This document shows, in pieces, positions 32,641-44,167 of a stretch of DNA of 64,000 bases (its first letter is position 1; each line of letters opens with the position of its first letter). The notes under the pieces are model-generated. The model did no database searches. It had not been told where the DNA came from and saw only the letters and a list, made by a program, of their open reading frames with translations. Source of the DNA: Chamaea fasciata (taxonomy: Eukaryota; Chordata; Aves; Passeriformes; Sylviidae). The DNA lies in the NCBI GenBank assembly GCA_029207755.1, contig JARCOQ010000009.1, positions 35,796,914 through 35,860,913 of the forward strand. Reading direction: 5' to 3'. Made by a program: the position numbers and the translations under genes.

Positions 32641-33515
32641 CTCACGCCATCCGCCGCTGGAAGAAAAGCTGCTCCCAAACCATGTCCTCAGCCTTCTCCA
32701 AGGGCACGGCCCATCCACGCCACAGCTGGTCCCAAGCACTTCCCAATCCAAACTGGACACCACCTAGAACACTTCCTTTAGAAAAACAATCAACAAATTA
32801 ACAGACAAAAAGGGGAAACAAGGGAAAAGGTAAAAGATGTGATCTCTGTCAGGGGCTTGAGGAAGGGCCAATCCCAACATACTTGGGAAAAACCCACCCA
32901 CGGGTGAGGGAAGCCCATGCTTTCACTCTTCCCCCCTGCACTGCCCCCCAAAATAATGGTGATCCCAAAGCAAACATAGAGAGTGGAGCAGCCCAAGTCC
33001 TTCCTTGCCTGCAAAGCAAAGGAGCCCATGGACAGGCTCTGGAGTCCCACCTCTGCTCCCACCTTGGGGGTTTGTTTGTGTCGGGCTGGCTGCCCCAGCC
33101 CCAGCCCAGGGCACGGTGGGTGGTGGGGGCTGTTGGCAGGGCCAGGAGCCAACTCCCATTTCATAACCACCCCAGCCTGTGCCCCCAGCCCTGCCAAAAA
33201 GCAGCTTGGCAGCCCACTGAACAATCAGTTGGACCTGCCCCAGCAAAGGGAGGAACCTGTGGTTCCTGGACAGGCTGTGCAATGCCCAAATCTGGGAGCA
33301 TCCCCCTGTGTGTGGACTCATCTGCAAATTGGCTGTGGAGCCTGGCTTTGAAGAAGGTGCCAGAATCGAAGTCAATCATCTTCAGCTTTGTGGTGGCCAG
33401 GTCCCAGAAGAGGTTTTCATCCTTGATGTTGTCCTTGCTGTCTCCAGCAGCAGCAGCCCCACCTTGTCCAGCTTCTCCAGGGGCTCCTTCTCGTTCCCTG
33501 GGGGTGAGACCAGGC
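32641..33515 (-). pseudogene. PIM-like kinase pseudogene, copy 2 (fragment)
   Basis: Two exon remnants lie on the minus strand. The exon at about 33,322-33,510 reads EKEPLEKLDKV, then jumps by an internal deletion to NIKDENLFWDLATTKLKMIDFDSGTFF, which aligns with the catalytic-loop to DFG region of PIM kinases. The exon at about 32,641-32,760 reads PLEKAEDMVWEQLFFQRRMA, matching the late kinase-domain exon. Damage includes loss of the HRD part of the catalytic loop, DFG changed to DFD, and the splice donor after FA changed from GT to AT (at 33,320-33,321). Introns align with those of copy 1, so the two are tandem duplicates rather than retrocopies. Confidence 0.65.
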
Positions 33516-33772
33516 TCTCAGGGCTGTGCCCAGGGCCCCAGCTGTCAGTGAACCAGGACAAGCAAAACCAGCCTGGATGGCAGCCACCAGTGCCGGGCAG
33601 AGCAGCTCAGCTCCAGCACAAGGGCTGCCTGTGCCCATCACATGAGCCCTGCGCAGTGACACAGGCAGGAGAAAAAATCTGGGTTGCTCTGCTTCTGATC
33701 GCCAAGGCATGTGTGCAGCTGGAACTTACCAGGGCCCTGCATCAAAGTGTGCCTGTGGCTCTCTCCCTTCTT

Positions 33773-36309
33773 CTACGGCAGAGGAGTATCCTGCATCCAA
33801 GGATCACAGAACAGGTCTTCTAATGAGGGTCTGTCCAAGGAGTGCACTGATAAACATCACCTGATCAGACCTTGGCAATCTGGGGAGAGAAACCAGAAGC
33901 CGCCAGTCAGTTGGAGAAAGCTCCTGTCCCACTATTCCCATGCCCAGGCCATGCTGGATGTGTTCAGAGCTGGGCCTAAACTTTCCCACCAATTTCCTCT
34001 TTTGGAGGAGATCAGGAGAGCAGGACATGTGCCACCTCCTCAGCAGCTGCCAAAGCAAGATGCTCACAAGCCAACTGCTGTTTCCCAGCACTGGTATTCC
34101 CCCCGTGCCCAGAGATGAGCGTCCACCTTGAGAGAGCTGTTGTGGCAGGGAGAGCTGATGGTGCCAGCTGATCTTCTGACCCCTCCTGAAAGGGTGTTCT
34201 CCACAGACCATCTGGTGCAGCAGGATGCCCAGGGACCAGATGGTAGCTGGCTCGCCATCGTACCAGCCATAGTGGGTCCATTCCGGGGGGCTGTAGGATG
34301 GTGTTCCTATGGAATACAGATGGAGTTCATCAGGGCGATGCTGCTGCTCCCAGAGCCTGGCCCCAGCATCCCTGGGCATGCGGGGGCTGCACCAGTGGCA
34401 CGTGGGGTGACTGCTGCTCTCTCACCAGCACCACTGACTTGTTTACAAACTCAGGGTTGCAAAAAAAGCTACTAGTGTCTGAAGGGGGCAGCGGAAGCCG
34501 TGGCAAGGCCTGACCATGACATGCAAAGGAAAAACCCACTCAGCACTGGGGAAAAACCATGCCCTCATCCTCCCTGCCTGCATTGCCCCAAAAAACATTA
34601 TGAAGCCAGGGCAAATAAGGCAAGCAGAGCAGCCCAAGCCCATTCTTGCCTGCTCACAAAACTGGCTTCTGCTCTGCTTCTAGCCCCCGCTTCTCTGCTA
34701 CTCTCACCCACAGGTGTTTTTGTCGAGCTGTCTGCCCCAGCCCCAGCGCCAGTCCTGGGCAGAGTGGCTGGCAAAGGCTGCCAGCAGGGCTGGAAGTTGG
34801 CCCCCCACCCACCCCTGCTCAAAAGCCACTTGGCTGAAGACTCAGTGCCATGACTGGCAGCAAAAGGGAGAGTCCCTGCTGCCACACCCAGGCTGGGCCA
34901 TGAGATGCTGGGACCAGGAGCACACCCCTGCGTGGGCTCACCTGCAAATTGAGTGTATGCTGTCTCTTGCAGGTAGGTGCCTCAGCCAAAGTCAATCAAT
35001 TTGACCTGCCCGGTAGCCAGGTCAACCAAGATGTTCTGGGGTTTGATGTCCCTGTGCATGACCCCGCAGCTGGTGCAGTGCTGCACGGCTTCCAGGACCT
35101 GGCGGAACAGCTCCCGCGCCTCCTCCTCGGACCGGAACCTCCGTGTCCGAATGAAATGCTGGAGGTCCTGACACTGCTCCGGGCGCTCCAGCACCATCAC
35201 GATGTCATTGGAGAGCTCCACCCACTCCAGCAGCTGGACCACACCAGGGAAGTCAGTGGAGACCCTGTCCAGCAGCACGACCTCCAGTGGTGCGCCGGTG
35301 CCGTTGGGCTGCGGGAGGACCACGATGCCGTCAGTGGGGCTGAGGCCGTGCCAGGGGTGGGGAAGCGCTCACCCTGCCCGGGATGTTCTGCAGCCTCCAG
35401 TGGCCCCACGCCCGCTCTCCCTCGAGGCGTCCGGGCGGATTCCACCCTGCCGGGCCTCGGCTCATCCCCACCTGGCACGCCCCGGCTTCTCCCGCTGGCC
35501 CCTGCTCACTCACCAGCTCTCCCCAGTGCCGGACGCGGTTCCGTGGCACCCTTTTGATGGCCACCTGCAAGCCAAGGGGAGCAGCGGGCTGAGCTCACCG
35601 CCCGCCCTGCCCAGCTCCATCCTCTTCCTCCTCCTCCGCCCTTCTCCTCCTCCTCCTGCACCCCCTCCTCCTGCGCCCGTCGCTCACCAGGGCGCCATCC
35701 GAAAGCCGCGTCGCTGCAAAGACAGTTCCGAAGCTGCCGTGCCCCAGCAGCGAACCCAGCGGCCCTGCTGCGCCTTCCCTGCCGGTGAGACGCGGCTGTC
35801 ATCGCTTGGCCTGGGGCCAGGAATGGCCCCTGAGCACCCCTCAACCACCCCAGGCCGGGCATCCCCAGGCGTTCGCTGCTGGGAAGGCGACACTGGCGGC
35901 TTGGGGCCGGCTGCCGCGCTGGCCAGCGGCGGATCTCGGGCCAGGGAAGCCGCAGCGGAGGCGGCGGGAGTGGCCGCGCCACGTGTGTCCTCCACGGGGC
36001 CCGGGCTCTGAACAGGCGGAGGCAAAGGGTGGTGATACTGTCCCTGGCCCAGGCACTGATCCCCGCCCAGCACCACCATCACCAGTACAGCCAGAGGCGG
36101 GCGGAGGCGAGACCGCGGTGGGAGGCCCGGGGGCAGGGACGGGGCAGCCCCACCCAGGGCCGGGGGCGGGCCGGGGGCATGGCCCGGCCCTGCAGGGGAG
36201 AGGGACACTGGGAGAGGAGGGGGACACCAGGACAGGGAGACTGGGAGCGGGTGTGGGACTGCAGGAGAGGGAGAGGAGAAGCAGGAGGGAGTTACAGGAG
36301 TAGCTTTTT

Positions 36310-36348
<39 letters not shown>

Positions 36349-36424
36349 CTGCTGCTGCTGCTGCCACTGCTGCCGCTGCTGCTGCTGCAACTGAAGCCCC
36401 GGGGCCATTTTTCCCTGGGTCCAT
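33773..36424 (-). pseudogene. PIM1-like serine/threonine kinase pseudogene, copy 1
   Basis: A five-exon structure is readable on the minus strand: exon 1 ends at 35,688; exon 2 is 35,514-35,564 (VAIKRVPRNRVRHWGEL); exon 3 is 34,942-35,308 (catalytic loop [12 protein letters not shown], then KLIDFG); exon 4 is 34,127-34,306 (GTPSYSPPEW through SLGILLHQM); exon 5 is 33,773-33,879 (ending DPWMQD and a stop at 33,773-33,775). Exon 1 encodes an Ala- and Pro-rich N-terminus (ATG at 36,422-36,424, (GCA)n poly-Ala) and the glycine loop LLGHGSFGTVF. Three lesions make it non-functional as read: a frameshift between GKAQQ and the glycine loop near 35,755-35,775, a TGA immediately after DFG at 34,982-34,984 where the family has Cys, and a TGA at 33,857-33,859 where the family has Trp. 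PIM kinases are constitutively active cytosolic and nuclear survival kinases; PIM1-like genes are expanded in songbirds. Confidence 0.8.
36309..36390. repeat. Interrupted (CTG)n/(CAG)n trinucleotide repeat in PIM-like exon 1
   Basis: About eleven uninterrupted GCTs at 36,312-36,345, then interrupted CTG/CCA units. In the exon 1 frame on the minus strand it encodes poly-Ala. Confidence 0.9.
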
Positions 36425-36989
36425 TTGTCCGTTGCCCGCTCAGTGCCACGCCGAGCCCCACGCACCCCGGGGGCAGCCCCTGAGCCTTCCAAACATGGGA
36501 ACTTTTCCCCGTTGAGCCAAGACCCAGAGCCTTGACTCCTGCACTGTGGCAGAGCAATCCCCTTGGCTGCTGCTATGCATTGTCCCTGCTGAGGGTCATA
36601 CACTGACAGAGAACATTCCTTGAATGCAGAATTCGTACCTGGCCCAAGCACTGCACTTGTGTCTCCAGCATTGCTTTCCAAGAAAAACGGGGGTAGGCAA
36701 ATTGTGTGTAGCTCATGGTATTTTACAGCGTCTAAAACTTGCCAAGTCATGGATCTTAGAGGTGAGATCCATTTGTAGTTAATGGGATGGAGAAGTAGTG
36801 CAAAATGGAAAAGGGGAGCACAGAAATAAATAGAGAAAACCATCTTGGATTTGTTCTTTCCATTTTTGTTTCATTTTTCAAAAGCTGTTTCAGCTTCCCC
36901 AGAATCTTCTCCACAGTCCTGTCTGCTCTTTCCAAGAACCCTTCCTGGAGAATGAGCTGCAGCTTCTGTCACTAAATGTCCTACCAACG
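36425..36989. other. Upstream flank of PIM-like copy 1
   Basis: No TATA box or coding domain recognised. 36,430-36,560 is GC-rich and grades into AT-rich DNA. Confidence 0.35.
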
Positions 36990-37412
36990 GCAGCAAGTTT
37001 GTGAAGGAAAATAAAAAATGGTTTTACAAATATATTAACGGCAAAAGGAAGGCGAAAAACTGACCTTTGTTCTCTTCTGGATGTGGGAGGGAACTTAGTA
37101 ACTGCAGATGAGGAGATGGCAAAAGTGCTTAACGCCTTCTTTGCCTCAGTCTTTAGTGGGAATATGGCTTGTCCTCAGGACAGCTGCCCTCCTGGGCTGG
37201 TAGATGGTGTCAGGGAATAGAATGGTGCCCCTGTTATCCAGGAGGAGGCAGCCAGAGAACTGCTGAGCCAAATGGATGTTCATAGATCTATGGGCCCAAA
37301 TGGGATCCACCACAGGGTGATGAGGGAGCTGGCAGATGAGCTTGTGAAGCCGCTCTCCACCATTTACCAACAGTCCTGGCTCACTGGTGAGGTTCCAGAG
37401 GACTCGCATCTT
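36990..37412 (+). mobile_element. CR1 LINE ORF2 fragment
   Basis: The plus strand encodes FYKYINGKR, later the GDEEMAKVLNAFFASVF-like stretch (GATGAGGAGATGGCAAAAGTGCTTAACGCC) and a stretch with ENREL(L/S)-type residues. This is the CR1 segment between endonuclease and reverse transcriptase. It is truncated and shifted in frame. Confidence 0.7.
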
Positions 37413-37890
37413 TAATTGCTTCTTTTCTCTTCCTGGGGAAGCAGAGTTGCTTTATTTACTCCAAGCAATATTTTCTCCCTCCTCCCTGGCAAAGAGCAAG
37501 CTCCCGTCTTGGCAAGTGCTCACTGGTTTACTTCATGCTCATCAGAACCTTGCTCAGGAGAGTGTAACAGGTTAATGTGTCACTTGTGGCAATGATTAAC
37601 TTGCCCAGCTGCCGGGTTCGAGAGCCCCAGAGTGCCTGAGGTTATACAGGATCACAGAAGGAAAAGCTCCATTGAACTAGGCTGCTGCCAAACTGGTCCT
37701 CTTTGCCTGTCAAACACATTCAGTTGCTCTTGCACTGCCCTGTGAAAATCCCCCATAAAATACAAGTGAAAATCCTCTTTCACCTGTGAAAAAGCACAGC
37801 TGGGTTCTGCTCAGGGCATTTCAAACAACGTGGGCTGTTTGTGACCTCCCCTTGCAAAGGCAGCATCTCAGGAAAACCAAAAGTTTCTTT

Positions 37891-38056
37891 TCATGGACTC
37901 ACAGGATGTGTTGGGTTGGAAGGGACCTTAAAGCTCCTCTTGTTGCAACTCTTGCCGCACTGAGGACACCTTCCCCTAGACCAGGTTGCTCCAAGCCCCA
38001 TCCAACCTGGCCTTGAGCACTTCCAAGGCTGAGACAATCACAGCTTCTCTGGAACT
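37891..38056 (-). mobile_element. CR1 LINE 3' end fragment, reverse
   Basis: The plus strand reads GTTGGGTTGGAAGGGACCTTAAAG, then CCAGGTTGCTCCAAGCCCCATCCAACCTGGCC, the reverse complement of the CR1 tail. Confidence 0.85.
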
Positions 38057-40213
38057 GTTTTGTTCCTGCCAGATCTAAAATCATACCAAACTTAGTAGCC
38101 TCAGAGATAGATTTCTGTTAAACATCTCCATTTTTCTAGGAAATAAATATGGCAAACCTTGTTTACATTTGACTGTGCCAAATCAAAACGAGCTCTTCAG
38201 AAAGGGCTGCCACCCACTTTTCTAATGTTTCCCTATTTGGTGCAATACTTTCATTCTGTTGTTGGTTGGAGCACTATTTTAATATATCTGGCTGAGGCTG
38301 CTTAAAATAGGACAGCAAGATACCAGAGAGTGAGGGGTGGAAAAGTGGAAAACAGAGCTCTATGGAAAACCAAAATCCAGTGTTTGTGTAGTTAGAAGTC
38401 TTAAATCCCACCTCTCTGGTGGGATGAAATAGGTGCTACTAATCCAATTTCTAAAGTATCATGCATCAAGCTGACACTATTTTAAGACTTGAAAAATCTA
38501 AAAAGAAAAAAAAAGCCAATTTAAACAAACCTCTGCTCCTTTCCATTCTCTCTGTTCCACAGTTTATGACAGCAGACAGGAGAGAAAGATTGTTCTGGGA
38601 ACAGTGCTTTCAGGACTCTAAAAATAATATAAAAACTGCTCTGCCACACTCTCAGCTGTTACAGCTCCAAAAAGCACTGCCTCTCTTTGCTCAGACTCAC
38701 AATTGTGGTGAGATTTCTACCACACCACAGGACAGTCTTTTTTTGTTTTCTCCTGGAAAAAACTACAGCACTTCTGGGTAGCAAGGCAGACATGAGCCCC
38801 TTTTAATGGCCCTTGGAATTAGGCCTGTGAAATGAGGTACACAAGGCCAAAGGCCAGCTCAACCTGGGATATCTGAATGGATCTTCACATTCTTCCCAGG
38901 AAGATGAATGGGAATCACTGGTTTGCCAGGCAAACTGCATCAGCTGAATTTTGGGCTAGAAAATGTGCTTTCTGCTCCTCTCAGAGCCAAAATTCCTACA
39001 CACTTCTTGTGAGTCCTTCTTAGATAAGGACCGTGTTCAACTGAGTGACAGGGAAGCAAAATGGCAATCCAGGAATGAACTTGCCTGTACACAATATCCT
39101 CCATCCATGTGCATGCTTACTCACTGGCACACAACAGTAAGGAAGGAACCCAAATGCATCATTGTCTATAAAATCAGATGTGTTGAGGAATGAACAAATC
39201 TCGCAGAGATATCAAAACCTCCCCTGAAAACGCAGTTCAGGGAGAGCCTGAGCTATTTTGTGGTTCTAGGCATGAAGGTGCTCTGGATGCAGTAGGATTG
39301 TGCCTGAATGTCACTTGGAAAATGACAGTGGCTCAACTGAGAGCTGTGAAAATGGTTTACATTGCATTGAGACGGGCCACAGTCCTGCAAGGGTCTTTCA
39401 TCAGGAGCAAACAGTGGCCTGGAGGGTGGGGAATGCTGGATCTGTACCACCGCATGCTCATCCGTCACCTTCATGCAGAGCTTCCCCCAAAGTTGCCATG
39501 TATCACTTCTAATATTTCTCCTGTTGGGTATATTTTGGAGCAGCTGTTATATGTGGCTTTTTATGGTGATCCTGTGGGAAGCAGCCATTCATTCGCCTGC
39601 TGTGATATCCTCACAGCTAATCCTAACTCCTCATTCCCTTTGCTTTTATTTGGAGGTTTTCCTCTATTTGTTCCATTGCTTTGTTTGGGTTGGTTTGCTT
39701 GGGTTGGTTTGTTTGTTTTCTTCTTTGGGTTTTTATGGTTTTGGCTTGAGTTTTTTTGTTTGCTCTGTTATAAATGACTGGTGAAGTTGGCACAGCCAAA
39801 CTCCAGAAAATGTAAACCAGGCTCAACTTTCCAGGAATTACTTTTGATTGGGTTTAGCTGCAGCCCCCGGGCTCAGTATCAGCACTGTATTTGCAGGTTT
39901 TGCTCTGCACCATCAGCCTGCCCAGACTCTGCTCACTGTTTTACAAATGGACAAGACAAGGGATATTGCACCAAGCTTCCTTTCAAGCAGCAAAACCTGG
40001 GTCAGCAGGACAGAAAAGCAGAGAGAAAAAAGAAAATATTTACCAGCTAGAAGAGAGCTTATGTCCCACCATCTTCCCCTCCACCATTATGAATTTTGGA
40101 CATTTAGAGACACACCTGGCTCTAAAGCTCCCAGCTCTCAGTCCCTGATGATATTTGCAACCCTTCAGCCTTGACTCCCACTGATGTGACTGAGTGCTGG
40201 CCATGTGGGGCTG
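38057..40213. other. Unassigned DNA
   Basis: Mixed composition. The longest frame is 39,190-39,777 plus (195 codons), whose C-terminus is a Phe/Leu/Trp-rich run from a T/G-rich stretch at 39,650-39,760. No domain or repeat family recognised. Confidence 0.35.
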
Positions 40214-40580
40214 GGGATGCTCAGCCTGCAAAGAGAAGGCCATGGGGAGGCCTCACTGCAGCTGTGCAGGGCTTGAAGGGTCCCCTAGGAAAGATGGGCA
40301 CAGAGTGTTCAACAGGGCCTGTGGTGAGAGGAGAAGGGGCAATGGCTTTCAGATGCAGGAGGGTGATTTAAAATGAGTCTAAGGAAGCTGCTGCTCTTTT
40401 ACACTGAGGCTGGTGAGGCACTGGCCCAGGCTGTGCATGGAGGCTGTGGCTGCCCCATCCTTGGCAACATCCAAGGCCAGGTGGGAACAGGGCTCTCAGC
40501 AACACACTCTGGGGGAAGATTGCTCAGCTTGGAACAAGATGATCTTTAGGGTGCCTTCCAAGCCCAACCGTTCAGGGCTT
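40214..40580 (+). mobile_element. CR1 LINE 3' region fragment
   Basis: Begins CTCAGCCTGCAAAGAGAAGGCC, then GAGGCCTCACTGCAGC, and ends with the CR1-tail pattern CATCCAAGGCCAGGTGGGAACAGGGCTCTCAGCAAC and GATGATCTTTAGGGTGCCTTCCAAGCC. Confidence 0.8.
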
Positions 40581-40766
40581 CCAACATTCCCTTGTCTCCA
40601 CTGACCACTTCAGTTGACCCTGGACTCCTGGCAATTGTGATGTCACGTCCCAACTGAACCTTCCAGCAGACAGCACAACACAACTACTGACCATTGTGCT
40701 AGCCAACCCATCACCCTTGCTCTAAGAGCACTCCTGTCACCCCGCCTGTCCCCTGCTCCCCAATAC

Positions 40767-41177
40767 CCGTCAGTCCTGATAGCTCCCGCTTGCGTGAATT
40801 TTGCCTGGATTTTGCTTGGAATTTGCCTGTATCTGTTCCATCAAGATGTTCATATTTTTTCTGAGCACAGTATGATGCCACTCCATGGAGATGGATACCC
40901 CTGGACTTTCTGGGTGGGTTGGAGCTCTGTGGGGATGGTGTGGGACAGGGACCCCAGTCTGAGGTTTTGCTACCTCTGCAGGTTGTGTCAGTCCTAACAC
41001 TTCCCGCTTGGCTGGAATGTTTCTGAACCCACGTCTGCATAATGTTCGTGTTTGTCCTGGGGAAGGCATGGTGCCATTCCAGGGAGGTGGACATCCCTGG
41101 ACTTCCTGGGTGGGCTGGAGCTCTGTGGAGATGGTGTGGGACAGGGACCCCACTCTGAGGTTTTTGTACCTCTGCAG
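40767..41177 (+). repeat. Tandem duplication, about 200-bp unit x 2
   Basis: Unit 1 begins near 40,767 and unit 2 near 40,987. Both contain CAGTCCT, TCCCGCTTG, a CCCTGGACTT(T/C)CTGGGTGGG block, a GATGGTGTGGGACAGGGACCCCA block and TACCTCTGCAG. The second unit's CTCTGCAG is the likely splice acceptor of the acidic exon that follows; the first unit has a duplicate of that acceptor. Confidence 0.75.
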
Positions 41178-41571
41178 GCTGTCACAGAAAGCAAGGAAGA
41201 GATGGAGGTGGATTCTCGCGAGTTATGATGCACAGGAAGAGATGGAGGTAGATGTGGAGAAGGACAGGGAGGAAGCCATGGAGGTAGACATACAGATGGA
41301 TATAGAGGAGGAGATGGAAGTAGATGGAGAAGAGACCGGAGAGGAAGAGATGGAGGTGGATGTGGAGGATATGGAAGAAGCCATGGAGGTGGATACACAG
41401 ATTGATAGAGACGAGGAGATGGAAGTGGACGGAGAAGAGACTGGAGAGGAAGAGATGGAGGTGGATGTGGAGGAGAATGAGAAGAAAGCCGTGGAGGTCG
41501 AAATAGAAGCGTGGGTTGAGGTTGTAGACTTCAATGAAGAAGATGAGGAGGAGGTCATCGTCGTGGATTAA
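41178..41571 (+). CDS. Acidic MEVD-repeat protein exon, probably frameshifted
   Basis: After a good acceptor (TTTTTGTACCTCTGCAG) the sequence encodes repeated EEMEVD or EAMEVD hexapeptides, seven in the long frame plus one diverged, and an acidic end NEEDEEEVIVVD before TAA at 41,569-41,571. Two copies of a 102-base unit (starting near 41,272 and 41,374, 34 codons) account for most of it. Just after the acceptor one EEMEVD block is in a different frame that hits TGA at about 41,223, so the exon seems to carry a frameshift near 41,205-41,225 unless splicing differs. The frame from 41,008 reads through the acceptor and its first 70 codons are probably not genuine. I do not recognise the family. 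The protein would be extremely acidic, and its role is unknown. Confidence 0.5.
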
Positions 41572-42100
41572 GACCGATGCCAGCAGCAGGTATGTGCCCT
41601 CCACAGGCAGAGTGGGTCCCCTGGTGCCAGGCTGGAGCTGGGCTGGGTGGTCCCTGCTCAAGAACACGGTAGCCCCTGTCCTTGAGCATTCAGGATTCTG
41701 GTGACCATCCCCAGCCTGCCCTGTGCTTGCTTTGGGCCACACAAGCTCCGTCCCAACAGGGGCACAGCCCCCAACCCCAGGCAGGCTCAGTTCTGCCAGC
41801 AGAGACCTGCTGTGCCAGCGTGTGCCAGCCTGGGGGCACATGGAACACCCCTCATGCCTGACTGCACTGACCTGGCACCTGCTTTTCTTCCAGGTCTGAA
41901 GATCATCCCAGACAGACCTGCCACCCTTGCGTTGTGTATATACGTTCTAGAGTTTGTTATTGTCTTCAAGATATAGGTTTTAGGAGTTCTTTTAATTTTC
42001 TGTAAATACGTTTCATATAAATTTGGTAGATAAGTTCTTTTGTAAATACGTTTTATCAACTGTTGCTGTTAAAATATTCATACAAGTTAACAATGTTCTG
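41572..42100 (+). other. Probable 3' UTR of the acidic-repeat gene
   Basis: A donor-like CAGCAG|GTATGT lies at about 41,589 and an acceptor-like TTTTCTTCCAG at about 41,894. These would splice the end of the acidic exon to an AT-rich terminal exon with repeated GTAAATACGTTT motifs. No canonical AATAAA was found before 42,100. Confidence 0.35.
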
Positions 42101-43819
42101 CAGTTCATTTTTGTTGCTGTTTTTTTGAAAATAAGCCACTTTTTTTTCTTCAATCCCAGTTCTCTTTGCATTTGCTTTGGGCACAGGCAGCATTTACAAA
42201 GTTGTGGTTTTCACTTGCTCAAGGTTCCCAGGGCTGGAGGTCCCTGGGGGAGCTGGCACAGCAACCCCAGGAGTGGGGGCACCTGTGTACAGAGGGGTCC
42301 CACTGACAGAGGTCACCCGTCTGCTTGCCATTTCTCTGGAGACATTTGGTGTCTGTTGGGGCAAATCCCCACGGGCCCTGTCCCAGGGGATCCCATGAGG
42401 GAGCAGGGCTGAGCCTGTGTGGTCCTGCAGAGCCTCATCCAGGGCTCTCCCCTGGGTAGCCCCAGGGCTAATGAGGGTGCACTGGGCTGTGGGCAACCCC
42501 TGCTCCTGGGCACCCTCAGGGACTGGAGCCAGCCTGGAGGGAGCTTCAGCACTGGGGCCCCTGGCCTACACGGACGAAGATTTCCTTTGGAAATCCCTCT
42601 GGCACCACACTCTGCTACAAGCACAACAAGAATTGATCCTCCCTGTTAAAGGCGTGACGTTAATTGGCACAAAATTGTCTCTCGGGCTTTCTAGCACAGT
42701 AAACGTCAGTGCTTGTAATCCCTGTTCTGCACTCCCTGCCTGGACACCAAAACATCTGAACCCACCAGAACATCTTTCATTAGCACCAACCTGCTGAGAG
42801 CTATGCGGGGAGAACCTATCCCCAGCCACATCGAGAAATACTTCATAGTGATAGTCTGGGGCAGAGGTGAAACTAAAGTATTTGAATGCCAAGAGAGAGG
42901 ATTCTGATTGTTGAATTCATTCTCCAAGAACAAAAATGAAAGCTTTGGGTCTCCTCACCTGCCACAGATGTGTATTGCCACGGTTTGCTTCTGGGTTATG
43001 ACTGATCTTCATGAATCTGTTCAGAACTCTGATGCTGCTCCTGGCTAAGGTGCAGAGATGATATTTCAGAGCTAGATGAGCTCAGCACAGCTTGTTTCAC
43101 AAACACACAGAATTTCAGGCCATGCAAAATGATACCTTTTCATATCCATGTAAAGATCATTATTAGGACGTCACTGATGTACCACACACTTCTCAGAGCT
43201 GTCCCTTCTATCCAACTCACCCAGTCACTTCACAGACTTCACTCCAAACTGTTTCTCACAGAGCTCAGTAGCACATGGGATTTAATTCTGCCTTTTCTTC
43301 ATCTTCTCCTGAGCTGTCTCCACACACGGTGTGTGGGCTCTGCGGCAGCATTAACATGTCACCTCCCTGACACTGAGGTCCGTGTCACATCTTTTCATCA
43401 AAAGCAGCAAATAAACGATTCCCACTGGGTCTCACACAGCTTTTGGGTACTTGGTGTGGCTGCAGTCCTGGTTCACAGGAATTTCCAGAGGAGATATAGA
43501 AGGAAATAGCCATTCACAGAGAAAAACATCAGTGTGCACGGCCCAAATCCCAAATGTCATGAAGTGAATGTGTTTTGGTTTCTGGGGGATGCACACAGTG
43601 CAGGCATCGACAGACTCAGCAGTGAGTGAGCACTACAGACCACGTAACGGGAAAATTAAATCTGCCTGTACTGCACATGGAATCCCCCTGGCAGAGTCAA
43701 GAAAATTAATTTTAAATAAATGGGGTCAGACACCAAAGTATCTCTCTCTTGTTTGGGCTGGGTTTGTTTTTTTCCCCACAGGAAATCACACTGTCAACAA
43801 CACCTCTACAATTGGAATT
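42101..43819. other. Unassigned DNA
   Basis: Short frames on both strands with no domain recognised; 42,200-42,560 is moderately GC-rich. Confidence 0.35.
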
Positions 43820-43850
<31 letters not shown>

Positions 43851-43990
43851 GAAAACCAAAAACCAAAAACCAAAAACAAAAAACAAAAAAACAAAAACAA
43901 AAACAAACCCACAAAACAAAACAAAACAAAACAAAACAAAAACCACAACCCGGAAAAAAAAAACCAAACAAAACCAAAAAAACCAAAAAG
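43820..43990. repeat. (AAAAC)n microsatellite
   Basis: Imperfect AAAAC/AAAACC repetition over about 170 bases, immediately before a CR1 3' end. Confidence 0.95.
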
Positions 43991-44167
43991 CACTGGTACA
44001 GGTTGTCCAGAGAAGCTGTTGATGCACCATCCCTGGAAACACTCACAATCTGGTTGGGTGGGGCTATAAACAGCCTGATCTAGTTAATGATGTTCCTGCT
44101 CATTCCAGGGGGTTGAAACTAGAAGACCTTTAGTGGTCCCTTCCAATTCAATTCTGTGATTTTTATG
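43991..44167 (+). mobile_element. CR1 LINE 3' end fragment
   Basis: CACTGGTACAGGTTGTCCAGAGAAGCTG, CACCATCCCTGGAAACA, CAGCCTGATCTAG and CTTCCAATTCAATTCTGTGA match the avian CR1 tail closely. Confidence 0.85.

Noticed and set aside
36029..36394. Poly-Cys frame on the plus strand
   Set aside because: Opposite strand of the poly-Ala repeat in the PIM-like exon 1.
43712..44083. Lys/Gln-rich and Phe-rich frames
   Set aside because: Direct translation of the (AAAAC)n repeat and its complement.
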